Assembly: GCA_028292565.1 (NCBI GenBank) | Contig: JAQGMD010000300.1 | Span: 1 to 10,988, forward strand | Source: Burkholderia sp. | GTDB lineage: Bacteria; Pseudomonadota; Gammaproteobacteria; Burkholderiales; Burkholderiaceae | Direction of reading: 5' to 3' | DNA: 10,988 nt | In this document: positions 1 to 6,009 of the stretch, piece after piece | Layout of the letters: each line of letters begins with the position of its first letter | Numbering within the stretch: position 1 is the first letter of the stretch | The notes under the pieces: generated by a model | The model's database searches: none | Told to the model about the DNA's origin: nothing | The model's input: only the letters and a program-made list of their open reading frames with translations | Program-made: the position numbers and the translations under genes

Positions 1-966
1 CTCACGGTCCATCAGGTAATCGTTGGTCTTGTTCTGGACCGGGATGTAAGTTCCCGGGATGGTCTTCACATGGATACCCTGCCCGTCCCGCATCGCATCG
101 ACTTCCTTGTCCGACAGGTCACGCGTCGGGTGGTAATCATAGCTCCATGACCAGCAGTTCTCGTCATCGATCGGAATCCAGAAATGGCCGTGGATCGGGT
201 GGTCGCCGCGCGGCGGAATCGCGGTGAAACATGGCATGACCCATTGCGTGATGCGCCAGTAGTAGTTGCCGTTTTCAGCATTGCGACGGGCGCCGATGAA
301 CAGGCCGCCGGCAGACTCCACCACTTCGAACTTCACCTTGAAGTCCTGCAGGTTGTACTGATTTCCCTTCGCACCCTTGAACAGCGGGTCGCGCTCCAAT
401 GCACCGCTATGCAGGAAGGAAACGTGGCTGGAATCGATGCCGCCTTCCATAGCCTGCAGGTAGTTGCATTCCTGGATACGCTTGGAAACATAGTTGCGCT
501 TCGGGCCGACTGTACAGAACTCGTATTCCGGCGGCGGCGGCTGCAGTTCCGGCGGTCCCATATAGGTCCAGAGGATGCCGCCGCGCTCAATCATCGGGTA
601 CGCCTTGAGCTTGATTTTCTCGCAATAGCCGCTCTCGACCGGCTCGGACGGCACGTCGACGCACTGGCCGGTCACATCGTATTTCCAACCGTGGTACGGG
701 CAGCGCAGGCCATCTTCCTCGTTGCGTCCGAACCAGAGCGATACGCCGCGGTGTGCGCAGAATTCATCCATCAGGCCGAGGCGGCCCGACGTGTCGCGAA
801 AGGCGATCATCCGCTCCGACAGCAGCTTGACGCGCACCGGCGGGCAGTCCGGCTCAGGAAGTTCTTCGGCCAGCAACGCCGGGATCCAGTAGCGGCGGAA
901 CAGGTCGCCCATCGGCGTGCCCGGTCCCGTCTGTGTCAGCAATTCGTTCTGTTCTCGCCTTGTCAT
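1..966 (-). CDS. Rieske non-heme iron oxygenase, large subunit (phthalate 4,5-dioxygenase type), 3' end outside window
   Basis: Reading leftwards from ATG at 966, 322 codons stay open to the window edge with no stop, so the C-terminus is missing. Family members use electrons from a reductase or ferredoxin to hydroxylate aromatic acids in the cytoplasm. The Rieske [2Fe-2S] ligands are visible as C70-x-H72 and C89-x2-H92 (FCAHRG and RCPYHGWKYD). The mononuclear iron site is visible at 175-186 as GGIDSSHVSFLH, with bridging D178 and ligands H181 and H186. The third iron ligand, an Asp, should lie beyond the edge. The GGIDSSHVSFLH block and the ending NKTNDYLMDRE are typical of the phthalate dioxygenase / Rieske monooxygenase branch rather than the naphthalene branch. 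The start is supported by AGAGGAG seven bases upstream. The gene is divergent from a ferredoxin gene and has its own promoter and operator. The substrate is unknown. Confidence 0.93.
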   Translation of the reverse strand, partial: MTRREQNELLTQTGPGTPMGDLFRRYWIPALLAEELPEPDCPPVRVKLLSERMIAFRDTSGRLGLMDEFCAHRGVSLWFGRNEEDGLRCPYHGWKYDVTGQCVDVPSEPVESGYCEKIKLKAYPMIERGGILWTYMGPPELQPPPPEYEFCTVGPKRNYVSKRIQECNYLQAMEGGIDSSHVSFLHSGALERDPLFKGAKGNQYNLQDFKVKFEVVESAGGLFIGARRNAENGNYYWRITQWVMPCFTAIPPRGDHPIHGHFWIPIDDENCWSWSYDYHPTRDLSDKEVDAMRDGQGIHVKTIPGTYIPVQNKTNDYLMDRE

Positions 967-1016
967 TTCGTGTCTCCTCTGATGAGCTGTTTGATGATCC
1001 GGTGTGTATATGCGCG

Positions 1017-1033
1017 AGCCCGAGTCACGGGCT
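1017..1033 (-). other. small stem-loop in the oxygenase mRNA leader
   Basis: AGCCCG (1017-1022) and CGGGCT (1028-1033) form a six-base-pair GC-rich stem with a five-base loop, about 50 bases before the oxygenase start codon. No T-tract follows. It may be only an mRNA-leader structure or chance. Confidence 0.3.
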
Positions 1034-1042
1034 GCATCGCTA

Positions 1043-1076
1043 GGAACTCTCGTTCCTCTATGTGGAATGCTGTTCC
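1043..1076. promoter_or_regulatory. operator cluster of GTTCC/GGAAC half-sites (IclR-like)
   Basis: Four half-sites alternate in direction: GGAAC 1043-1047, GTTCC 1052-1056, GGAAT 1064-1068, GTTCC 1072-1076. The central pair forms the 17-mer GTTCCTCTATGTGGAAT (1052-1068). It matches 14 of 17 positions of GTTCCGCTATGTAGAAC at 10428-10444 in front of the ABC transporter genes. The general form TTCC-N7-GGAA resembles operators of IclR-family regulators of aromatic catabolism; that family assignment is inference. The site also lies upstream of the ferredoxin gene on the other strand, so it could control both directions. Confidence 0.6.
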
Positions 1077-1089
1077 TTTATTGCGATTT

Positions 1090-1119
1090 AAGATATCATT
1101 CTTAGCGCTGCGGTGTCAA
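1090..1119 (-). promoter_or_regulatory. sigma70-like promoter of the oxygenase gene
   Basis: On the minus strand a perfect -35 box TTGACA (1114-1119) is followed after 18 bases by TATCTT (1090-1095), which matches four of six -10 positions. This puts the start of transcription near 1083 and gives a leader of roughly 115 bases. The GTTCC/GGAAC operator cluster lies just downstream of the predicted start, where a bound protein would block transcription. Predicted by eye only. Confidence 0.6.
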
Positions 1120-1192
1120 TCGAGGGCACTGCGCCGGAACGGCAAAGTTCTGCTTTTACCGAACAACCGAGTGCTGAGAAACGACCATAATC

Positions 1193-1570
1193 ATGACCGA
1201 GACAAAAGACTTTCATCTCCTGCATTTGCTGGAGCTATGCCCAACCTCTGATGTGCAGCCGGGATCGGCGATCAAAATCGAAAAAGACGGAATGACACTC
1301 GCGGTGTTTAACGTCGAGGACCAATACTACGTGACCGACGACCTTTGTACCCACGGTCCCGGTTCGCTGTCGGAAGGCTACATCGAGGGTGATGTGGTCG
1401 AGTGTGACTTCCACAATGGGGCATTTAACATTCGTACCGGTGAAGTGGTTGCGCCCCCTTGCATGGTTCCGTTGCGGACATATTCGGTGCATTCGGTGGA
1501 TGGGAAGGTTTATATTGATCCGGACCAGCCTGCGTTTACGGGGGCGGCGAATTGTCCTAAATCTGCATAG
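1193..1570 (+). CDS. Rieske-type [2Fe-2S] ferredoxin of a ring-hydroxylating dioxygenase
   Basis: This 125-residue protein has the size and layout of the small soluble ferredoxins that pass electrons from a reductase to an oxygenase. Cluster ligands are C52-x-H54 (LCTHGPGSLSEG) and C71-x2-H74 (ECDFHNGAFNIRTGEV), followed by the usual PP...PLRTY stretch at 88-97. The second ligand block reads CDFH, where most relatives have CPxH. The N-terminus carries about ten residues before the family's usual beginning (LCPTSDVQPG at 15-24). No strong ribosome binding site precedes ATG 1193; the best candidate is a weak GAG near 1176, so the start is less certain than the gene. It is divergent from the oxygenase across a 226-base control region and is a plausible electron donor to it. 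No reductase gene lies in the window. Confidence 0.9.
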   Translation: MTETKDFHLLHLLELCPTSDVQPGSAIKIEKDGMTLAVFNVEDQYYVTDDLCTHGPGSLSEGYIEGDVVECDFHNGAFNIRTGEVVAPPCMVPLRTYSVHSVDGKVYIDPDQPAFTGAANCPKSA

Positions 1571-1579
1571 GGCAGTGTC

Positions 1580-1839
1580 GGCAGGCGAAATTTTCCCTTC
1601 CCCCTGAAAGTGATAGGTTTCTACGCAAGTAACGGGCGTCTTGCATACCGCATATGTAGGTTGGGATGCTAATCCCAACATCTCAGCACGTAACGAAGCC
1701 GTCAGTCGTACATGATCCGGCATGTTGGGATTTGCATCCCAACCTACATCTCCGGTATCCGAGCGGTCACGCAGTTCTGTAGATACCAATGTCTGAAAAG
1801 GGGGAAGGAGAAAAACGCGGGCTCCGCCGTGCGCCTGCC
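1580..1839. repeat. about 260-bp concentric imperfect inverted repeat filling the convergent intergenic space
   Basis: Several complementary blocks share nearly one centre (about 1702-1710): GGCAGGCG 1580-1587 with 1832-1839, CCTTCCCCCT 1596-1605 with 1799-1808, ATAGGTTTCTAC 1613-1624 with 1779-1790 (10 of 12), and the REP pair at the core. The element starts nine bases after the ferredoxin stop and ends three bases before the EamA stop. It could be a non-autonomous mobile element (MITE-like) and could also end transcription from both sides. No target-site duplication was recognised. Confidence 0.5.
1643..1760. repeat. REPIN: two inverted GTAG-type REP sequences
   Basis: The 28-bp left arm (1654-1681) and right arm (1722-1749) are inverted copies with one mismatch. 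Weaker similarity extends the arms to 1643 and 1760. Each arm has the tetranucleotide GTAG on its outer side, then a hairpin of GTTGGGAT, a four-base loop and ATCCCAAC. This matches the known design of REP sequences moved by REP-associated tyrosine transposases (RAYT), where GTAG marks the cleavage side. Forty unrelated bases (1682-1721) separate the arms. No RAYT gene is in the window, so any transposase would act from elsewhere in the genome. Confidence 0.75.
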
Positions 1840-1842
1840 AAA

Positions 1843-2766
1843 TCAAAGCCGTATATCCAACACAATAAACGCCGTCCCAATCACCCCCAGCCCCGCCGCC
1901 ACCAGCACCGACCCCGTCAACTGTTCCCGCGAACGAAACAGCAGCACCGTGAGGAACATGGTCACAAACACCTCCATCGAAGCTATCAACGCAACGCGCG
2001 AGATGGTGCTGCGGGTGAGCGCGGCAAAGTAGAGCAGTTGCCCGATCGAGCTCAACACAGCGGCCGCAAACAGCCATGAATTAAAGGTGGTGAAGGTGGC
2101 GCGCACCGCAGTGCGATAGCTGTCAACGAATTGCCCGGCAAGTACAAAGCAGACGGCGCCGACCACCGAACCGAACATGGTCCCGAAAGCCGCATCAGGC
2201 ATCACATCCAATCCCTGTTTGCGTGCCACATAACCTGTCGCATACGCTAACGCCGAGATCGGCCCATAAAAGAATCCGAGATTGGCCATTGTCGCCATCC
2301 AGGACTGCGAAGACGTATCCGCCTTGCCCGCTTTGCTGGACGACATCGCCTGCCATATCAAGACACCGAAGCTCGCGAAGATCAGGAGCATGCCCACCGT
2401 CATCGATGAGCTGACCGGTTCCCCGAGCACGAGCACCCCCAGCATGACGGAAAACACCGGGTTGAGGCGCTTGACGGCCGATGCCCGTACCGCGCCCAAA
2501 TGCTGAACCGACGCGTAAAGGAATACGCGTCCAATAAAGATCGTCAATATCCCGGCGCCGCCAAACCACGCAAGAGCCAGCGGATTGATCCGCGGCCAGA
2601 CTTGGGTCATCAGGACGTAGACCCAGGCGATGGCGGCAATGCCGGCCGTCATCAGGATCGAAAGAAAGGCGCCGTTTTCCTGGCCCTTGGGCCCGGTGCC
2701 ACGCGAGATCGTCACGTTGGCTGTCGCAAAAAAACAAGTCGACAGAAATGCTAATAGCTCACCCAT
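1843..2766 (-). CDS. DMT-superfamily transporter with two EamA domains
   Basis: This is an inner-membrane protein of 307 residues, the usual length for the 10-helix drug/metabolite transporter family. Two homologous EamA halves are visible, about residues 3-137 and 160-305, joined by a polar linker near 142-158 (SSSKAGKADTSS). The first half ends with the typical stretch LNPVFSVMLGVLVLGEP, and the second has the matching SMEVFVTMFLTVLLF near 271-285. Members export or import amino acids, sugars or other small metabolites, and direction cannot be told from sequence. A modest AAGG site lies just upstream of the start. It follows the MFS gene on the same strand after 122 bases that hold a strong stem-loop, so it may be a separate transcript. 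A role linked to the catabolic genes is only suggested by position. Confidence 0.88.
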   Translation of the reverse strand: MGELLAFLSTCFFATANVTISRGTGPKGQENGAFLSILMTAGIAAIAWVYVLMTQVWPRINPLALAWFGGAGILTIFIGRVFLYASVQHLGAVRASAVKRLNPVFSVMLGVLVLGEPVSSSMTVGMLLIFASFGVLIWQAMSSSKAGKADTSSQSWMATMANLGFFYGPISALAYATGYVARKQGLDVMPDAAFGTMFGSVVGAVCFVLAGQFVDSYRTAVRATFTTFNSWLFAAAVLSSIGQLLYFAALTRSTISRVALIASMEVFVTMFLTVLLFRSREQLTGSVLVAAGLGVIGTAFIVLDIRL

Positions 2767-2845
2767 GCTGCCTTACGATTACTATGATTAATTGTTGCGG
2801 AGAAAATAGCCGGAACTCTTTTTTGCGGGAAGGCGGAACGAAGCC

Positions 2846-2872
2846 GCACCGCGCTATTGCTTTGCGCGGTGC
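2846..2872 (-). terminator. strong stem-loop after the MFS gene, possible terminator
   Basis: A perfect nine-base-pair stem, GCACCGCGC with GCGCGGTGC, closes a nine-base loop and sits 17 bases past the MFS stop codon. No T-tract follows directly on either strand, so it is not a textbook intrinsic terminator. It may slow transcription or protect the mRNA 3' end between the MFS and EamA genes. Confidence 0.45.
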
Positions 2873-2888
2873 GATGAAAATGGCTGGG

Positions 2889-4139
2889 TCAAACCTTCGC
2901 CACTGACGGCGGCGCACTGCCCTCGCCTTTCGGCAGCATGAAAACAAACAGGTTGGCGACGACGATGGTGCCGGCCAGGAAGTAGAAGGTCGACATCAGG
3001 CCGTATTGATCCGCAATCACTCCGCCGAGGATCGGCCCGATAGACGAGCCAACCGCCTGCATGCCGAAGAGCGCGCCGATACTTGTACCGCCCATGTTTT
3101 TCGGCGTCGCATCAAGCAGCCATGCCTGCAGCACGGGACGAACCGCATAAAGGAAGAAGCCAAGCACTGCGATGAACAGTACGAAGACATTGGTTTTGCC
3201 GGCAAACGCCATGGACGCGAGCACGATTGCGCTCATGGCCATGCTGGCCGAAATAATGCTGCGGCGTCCGATCTTATCCGACATGTGTCCGGCGATAGGT
3301 GCGGCAGCAAAGCCGGCCGCCTGCAACACGAACATGGAGGCGCCTACCCACACCGGCGAGTAACCCATTTCGTAGGCCAGGAACACGGGCAGGAAAGTCA
3401 GCAGGGTCGTCTGTGTCATCGAACGGAACGACGAGCTGACCGTCAGGAAGATCAGCGCCTTGTTTTTCACCAGCGAGCGCAGGCCTTTCGCATACTCCTG
3501 CGTACTCTGGCGATCGTCTTCGACAGGCGCCGCCTTTTTCTTCGAACCCAGCTTCAATGTGCCCATGTAAGCCAGAATCAGGAGCGCGATGACCACGCCA
3601 GGCACGACGTTCATGATCACGATTTCGCGCCAGCTGAAAGTCACCAGCAATACGCCGACAACGAGGGGCGCAATCGCATCGCCTGCATTGCCACCCATGC
3701 CGTGCAGCGACAGCACCAGTCCCTTGCGTTTCGGATAACGCTGCGCCAGCATCGGAATGGCTGTCGGATGCCAGAGGTTGTTGCCGATGCCAACCAGCGA
3801 TACGCAGACCAGCAGCATCAGGTAACTATGCGTGAACCCCATCAGCAAATAGGGAAAGCCGATCCAGAACAGCGACAGCGCCATCAGCAATCCCTTCTTG
3901 CCGACGGTGTCGACCAGCATACCGCCAGGCACATTCGAAATCGCGCCGGCGACATACTGGCAGGTCATGATCAGGCCGATCTGGCTGAAGGACAGGCCGA
4001 GCTCTTTGCCGATCAACGGCATGAGCAGGTAGAAGGTGGCCGGATACCAGTGTGTGAGAGCGTGGCCTATGGTGATGATCCACACTTCTTTCAGCGATTT
4101 TTCCGGGGCGGCTTCCGGAGCAATTGCGGCGGCTGTCAT
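2889..4139 (-). CDS. MFS transporter, fosmidomycin-resistance (Fsr)-like group
   Basis: The product is 416 residues, the standard length for a 12-helix major facilitator protein of the inner membrane. The MFS loop motif is seen twice, as GGMLVDTVGKKG (72-83) and, in the second half, GHMSDKIGRR (284-293). The stretch WHPTAIPMLAQRYPKRKG (123-140) with HGMGGNAGDAIAPL (146-159) and the His residues in helix 1 (GHALTHWYP, 25-33) resemble the Fsr group. A basic cytoplasmic loop (SKKKAAP, 199-205) divides the two halves. AAGGAG five bases before the ATG supports the start. It lies downstream of the binding-protein gene, 115 bases away across a hairpin. Known Fsr members are drug exporters, but related MFS proteins in catabolic clusters take up organic acids. 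The substrate is unknown. Confidence 0.88.
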   Translation of the reverse strand: MTAAAIAPEAAPEKSLKEVWIITIGHALTHWYPATFYLLMPLIGKELGLSFSQIGLIMTCQYVAGAISNVPGGMLVDTVGKKGLLMALSLFWIGFPYLLMGFTHSYLMLLVCVSLVGIGNNLWHPTAIPMLAQRYPKRKGLVLSLHGMGGNAGDAIAPLVVGVLLVTFSWREIVIMNVVPGVVIALLILAYMGTLKLGSKKKAAPVEDDRQSTQEYAKGLRSLVKNKALIFLTVSSSFRSMTQTTLLTFLPVFLAYEMGYSPVWVGASMFVLQAAGFAAAPIAGHMSDKIGRRSIISASMAMSAIVLASMAFAGKTNVFVLFIAVLGFFLYAVRPVLQAWLLDATPKNMGGTSIGALFGMQAVGSSIGPILGGVIADQYGLMSTFYFLAGTIVVANLFVFMLPKGEGSAPPSVAKV

Positions 4140-4195
4140 GCGTTCTCCTTGTTGGTGTTTAGCAAGCGCTTTTCTTTGACACAGCTAAAACTTCC

Positions 4196-4227
4196 ACTGT
4201 CATCCCCGCCTGCGCGAGGATGACAGT
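4196..4227. repeat. REP-like palindrome between binding-protein and MFS genes, possible terminator
   Basis: ACTGTCATCC (4196-4205) pairs perfectly with GGATGACAGT (4218-4227). The stem continues after one mismatch with CGC/GCG around a CTGC loop. The core (GTCATCCCCGC...GCG...GGATGAC) resembles the GTCATTCCCGC-type extragenic palindromes scattered through many proteobacterial genomes. It lies 27 bases after the binding-protein stop. On the minus strand the stem is followed by GGAAGTTTTAGC, a poor T-tract, so termination there would be partial. Confidence 0.6.
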
Positions 4228-4254
4228 TTTGATGCTGTACCAGGCGCTCGAAAC

Positions 4255-5301
4255 TTACTTCTTGCTGCGGACGATAACGTCGTCGTAAGCCTTGGTCCAC
4301 TTTTCCATCTCGCCCAACATCACTGCCGGATCGATCATCTTGACCTTGATGCTTTTCAGCGGCGACTCGACGGTCGCGTTGGCGGGCACGTAATCGATGG
4401 AGGCCAGGATCTTCTGTGCCTCAGCCGACAACATGTAATCGTAGAAGAGCAATGCGGCGTTCGGACGCGGCGCCTTGCGCGCAATGCCGATGCCGTTGGC
4501 CCGACCGATAGCCGGTTCAAGGACGAACCAGTCTATCGGAGCACCTTTCTTCTTCGCTGCTTCCGGCATGTAGTTATAGACGGTCAACGCCAGTGGCACT
4601 TCGCCCGCACCGACCATGTTGTTCAGCAGGGAGTGCCCCTTGCGTACCGACATGCCGTTGGTCGCGACGATATCGCGGAACAGCTTCGTGCCCTTGGCTT
4701 CGCCCATGTCGGTCACGACCGCCGCATACCAGTCGAAGTCCTCGGTTTCGATACCAAGTTTGCCCTTCCATTTCGGATTCAGCAAATCCTCGTACGTCTT
4801 CGGCAGTTCTTCCTTCTTCACCAGGTTGGTGTTGTAGGCCTGGACGAACACGGTGAGCAGCGTGGCCACCCATTCGCGATGCGCCGGCACCATGCCGGGA
4901 AGCAGGTCCTTGAATCCCGGATTGTTCACCGGTTGCAGGACTTTCTCGATCTTCAGTGCCTCTAGCTCCGGGGCGCTGATGTGGATGGCGTCAACTTCAT
5001 GCCTCCGTCCCGAGTTCTCGGTCAGAGTGCGCTGCAAAACCTTGTCGCTTCCCGCCCGCCATACTTTGACCTTGATGCCGTATTTCTGCTCGAATGGTCC
5101 GATCACCGGTGCGATGTCTTTTTCGGCGATCGATGTGTATAGCGTCAGCGTGCCTTCCTTCTTCGCTGCGGCAAGCACCTTTTCGGCGCGATCGGCGCCG
5201 GTGTATGTCAGCAGCGAATAATCCTGCGCGATCGCGGGCAAACCAAAACCCAACATTGCGAGCGAAACGCATAACCGTTTCGTTGTTTTCATTATGTTCA
5301 T
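4255..5301 (-). CDS. periplasmic solute-binding protein of an ABC importer (iron/thiamine-type fold, organic substrate likely)
   Basis: The 348-residue product has a signal peptide (basic MKTTKR, hydrophobic LCVSLAMLGFGLP, likely cut after AIA at residue 25), so the mature protein is periplasmic. The body matches the family-1/FbpA-like binding proteins: LAAAKKEGTLTLYTS (43-57), FEQKYGIKVKVWRAG (70-84), TYEDLLNPKWKGKLG (169-183), and a C-terminal YDYMLSAEAQKIL (287-299). Iron binders of this fold have a Tyr-Tyr pair in the second lobe; here the region reads VYNYMPE (Y242, Y244 split by Asn), which argues against ferric iron and for an organic acid, as in many catabolic clusters. AAGGAG six bases before ATG 5301 supports that start over the ATG three codons later. 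It closes the run that begins with the permease, about 2.1 kb after the ATPase. Confidence 0.9.
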   Translation of the reverse strand: MNIMKTTKRLCVSLAMLGFGLPAIAQDYSLLTYTGADRAEKVLAAAKKEGTLTLYTSIAEKDIAPVIGPFEQKYGIKVKVWRAGSDKVLQRTLTENSGRRHEVDAIHISAPELEALKIEKVLQPVNNPGFKDLLPGMVPAHREWVATLLTVFVQAYNTNLVKKEELPKTYEDLLNPKWKGKLGIETEDFDWYAAVVTDMGEAKGTKLFRDIVATNGMSVRKGHSLLNNMVGAGEVPLALTVYNYMPEAAKKKGAPIDWFVLEPAIGRANGIGIARKAPRPNAALLFYDYMLSAEAQKILASIDYVPANATVESPLKSIKVKMIDPAVMLGEMEKWTKAYDDVIVRSKK

Positions 5302-5348
5302 GATTGTCTCCTTGGTATTTCTTCTTACCCGCGATGCGACAGCCCGGA

Positions 5349-5963
5349 TTACGCCGGCTCGGGCACCTTCTTCTGGAGGAATTCTGCCACCAGTTCGGGA
5401 GTCACCGCCACGCCCGGCTTGTACTCGGGCGCGTTCTCGATCTGCTCCAGGTCGTTCAGGCCGAACTTTTCATAGATGCGGTTGATCGCCGAAATCAGGC
5501 GCACCGGACGATCCGGATCCGCATTGAAATGCTGGTGGATGGTATTGGGCGGAATGTAGATCACGTCGCCCGCTTCCCACTCATAGCGCTTGACCTCGTC
5601 CTGCGGCTTCCAGTGGTAGGTGTCGGTGATCTCGACATCGCAATCCTGGTGCAGGTCGTAGCCACGACCTTCCAGCACGTACACGCACTCTTCCGCCAGA
5701 TGACGATGCTTGCCCGAACGGCTGCCCGGCGGGATGATCTGCATGTATGCGTCCACCGATTCCATGCGCGTGTTCATCTTCTCGTTGAGCAGATGCTTCA
5801 GCAGGCCCTGCGGCGACAGCTCCCACGGCATTTCTTCCGGATGCACTACCTTCTTGCGTTTCGCATTACGCGCCGGCGCCGCCGTCGCATCGTCCAGCAA
5901 TTCCTGATACAGACTCTGGTTTGACGACCCCTTCATCCATACTTTTGATTCGCCCCAAGCCAT
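5349..5963 (-). CDS. single-domain cupin protein with an intact His-His-Glu-His metal site
   Basis: This is a 204-residue cytoplasmic protein with one cupin barrel (about 70-160) and flanking helical regions. Cupin motif 1 is GKHRHLAEECVYVLEGRG, giving H86, H88 and E92. Motif 2 is GDVIYIPPNTIHQHFN (132-147), giving H143. This is the full canonical metal set, so an enzyme (for instance a dioxygenase, decarboxylase or isomerase) is plausible. The inter-motif stretch includes an extra acidic, aromatic segment (about 108-129, DVEITDTYHWKPQDEV). GAGGAG six bases before the ATG supports the start. It lies 46 bases after a second cupin gene with the same HQHFNA ending of motif 2, so the pair probably arose by duplication. 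Whether it cleaves a ring, alters an intermediate or only binds one is unknown. Confidence 0.88.
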   Translation of the reverse strand: MAWGESKVWMKGSSNQSLYQELLDDATAAPARNAKRKKVVHPEEMPWELSPQGLLKHLLNEKMNTRMESVDAYMQIIPPGSRSGKHRHLAEECVYVLEGRGYDLHQDCDVEITDTYHWKPQDEVKRYEWEAGDVIYIPPNTIHQHFNADPDRPVRLISAINRIYEKFGLNDLEQIENAPEYKPGVAVTPELVAEFLQKKVPEPA

Positions 5964-6009
5964 TTGCTTCTCCTCTTTCTCTCGTTATCCTTGAATTGCA
6001 ACCGCTGCG

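Noticed and set aside
1072..1099. Plus-strand promoter for the ferredoxin using TATCAT at 1094-1099
   Set aside because: The -10 is good, but no acceptable -35 was found at 16-18 bases. It may be activator-dependent but cannot be claimed from the sequence.
184..1251. Long open frame on the plus strand (355 codons)
   Set aside because: It lies opposite the clear Rieske oxygenase gene and runs through its promoter region. The translation has no recognisable domain, and the opposite strand has full Rieske and iron motifs.
1235..2077. Minus-strand frame of 280 codons
   Set aside because: It overlaps the ferredoxin gene in antisense, the REPIN and the EamA end in another frame; there is no domain or ribosome binding site.
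3006..4223. Long open frame on the plus strand (405 codons)
   Set aside because: It is antisense to the MFS gene, rich in His, Gln and Arg as expected from the complement of a GC-rich membrane-protein gene, and without a domain.
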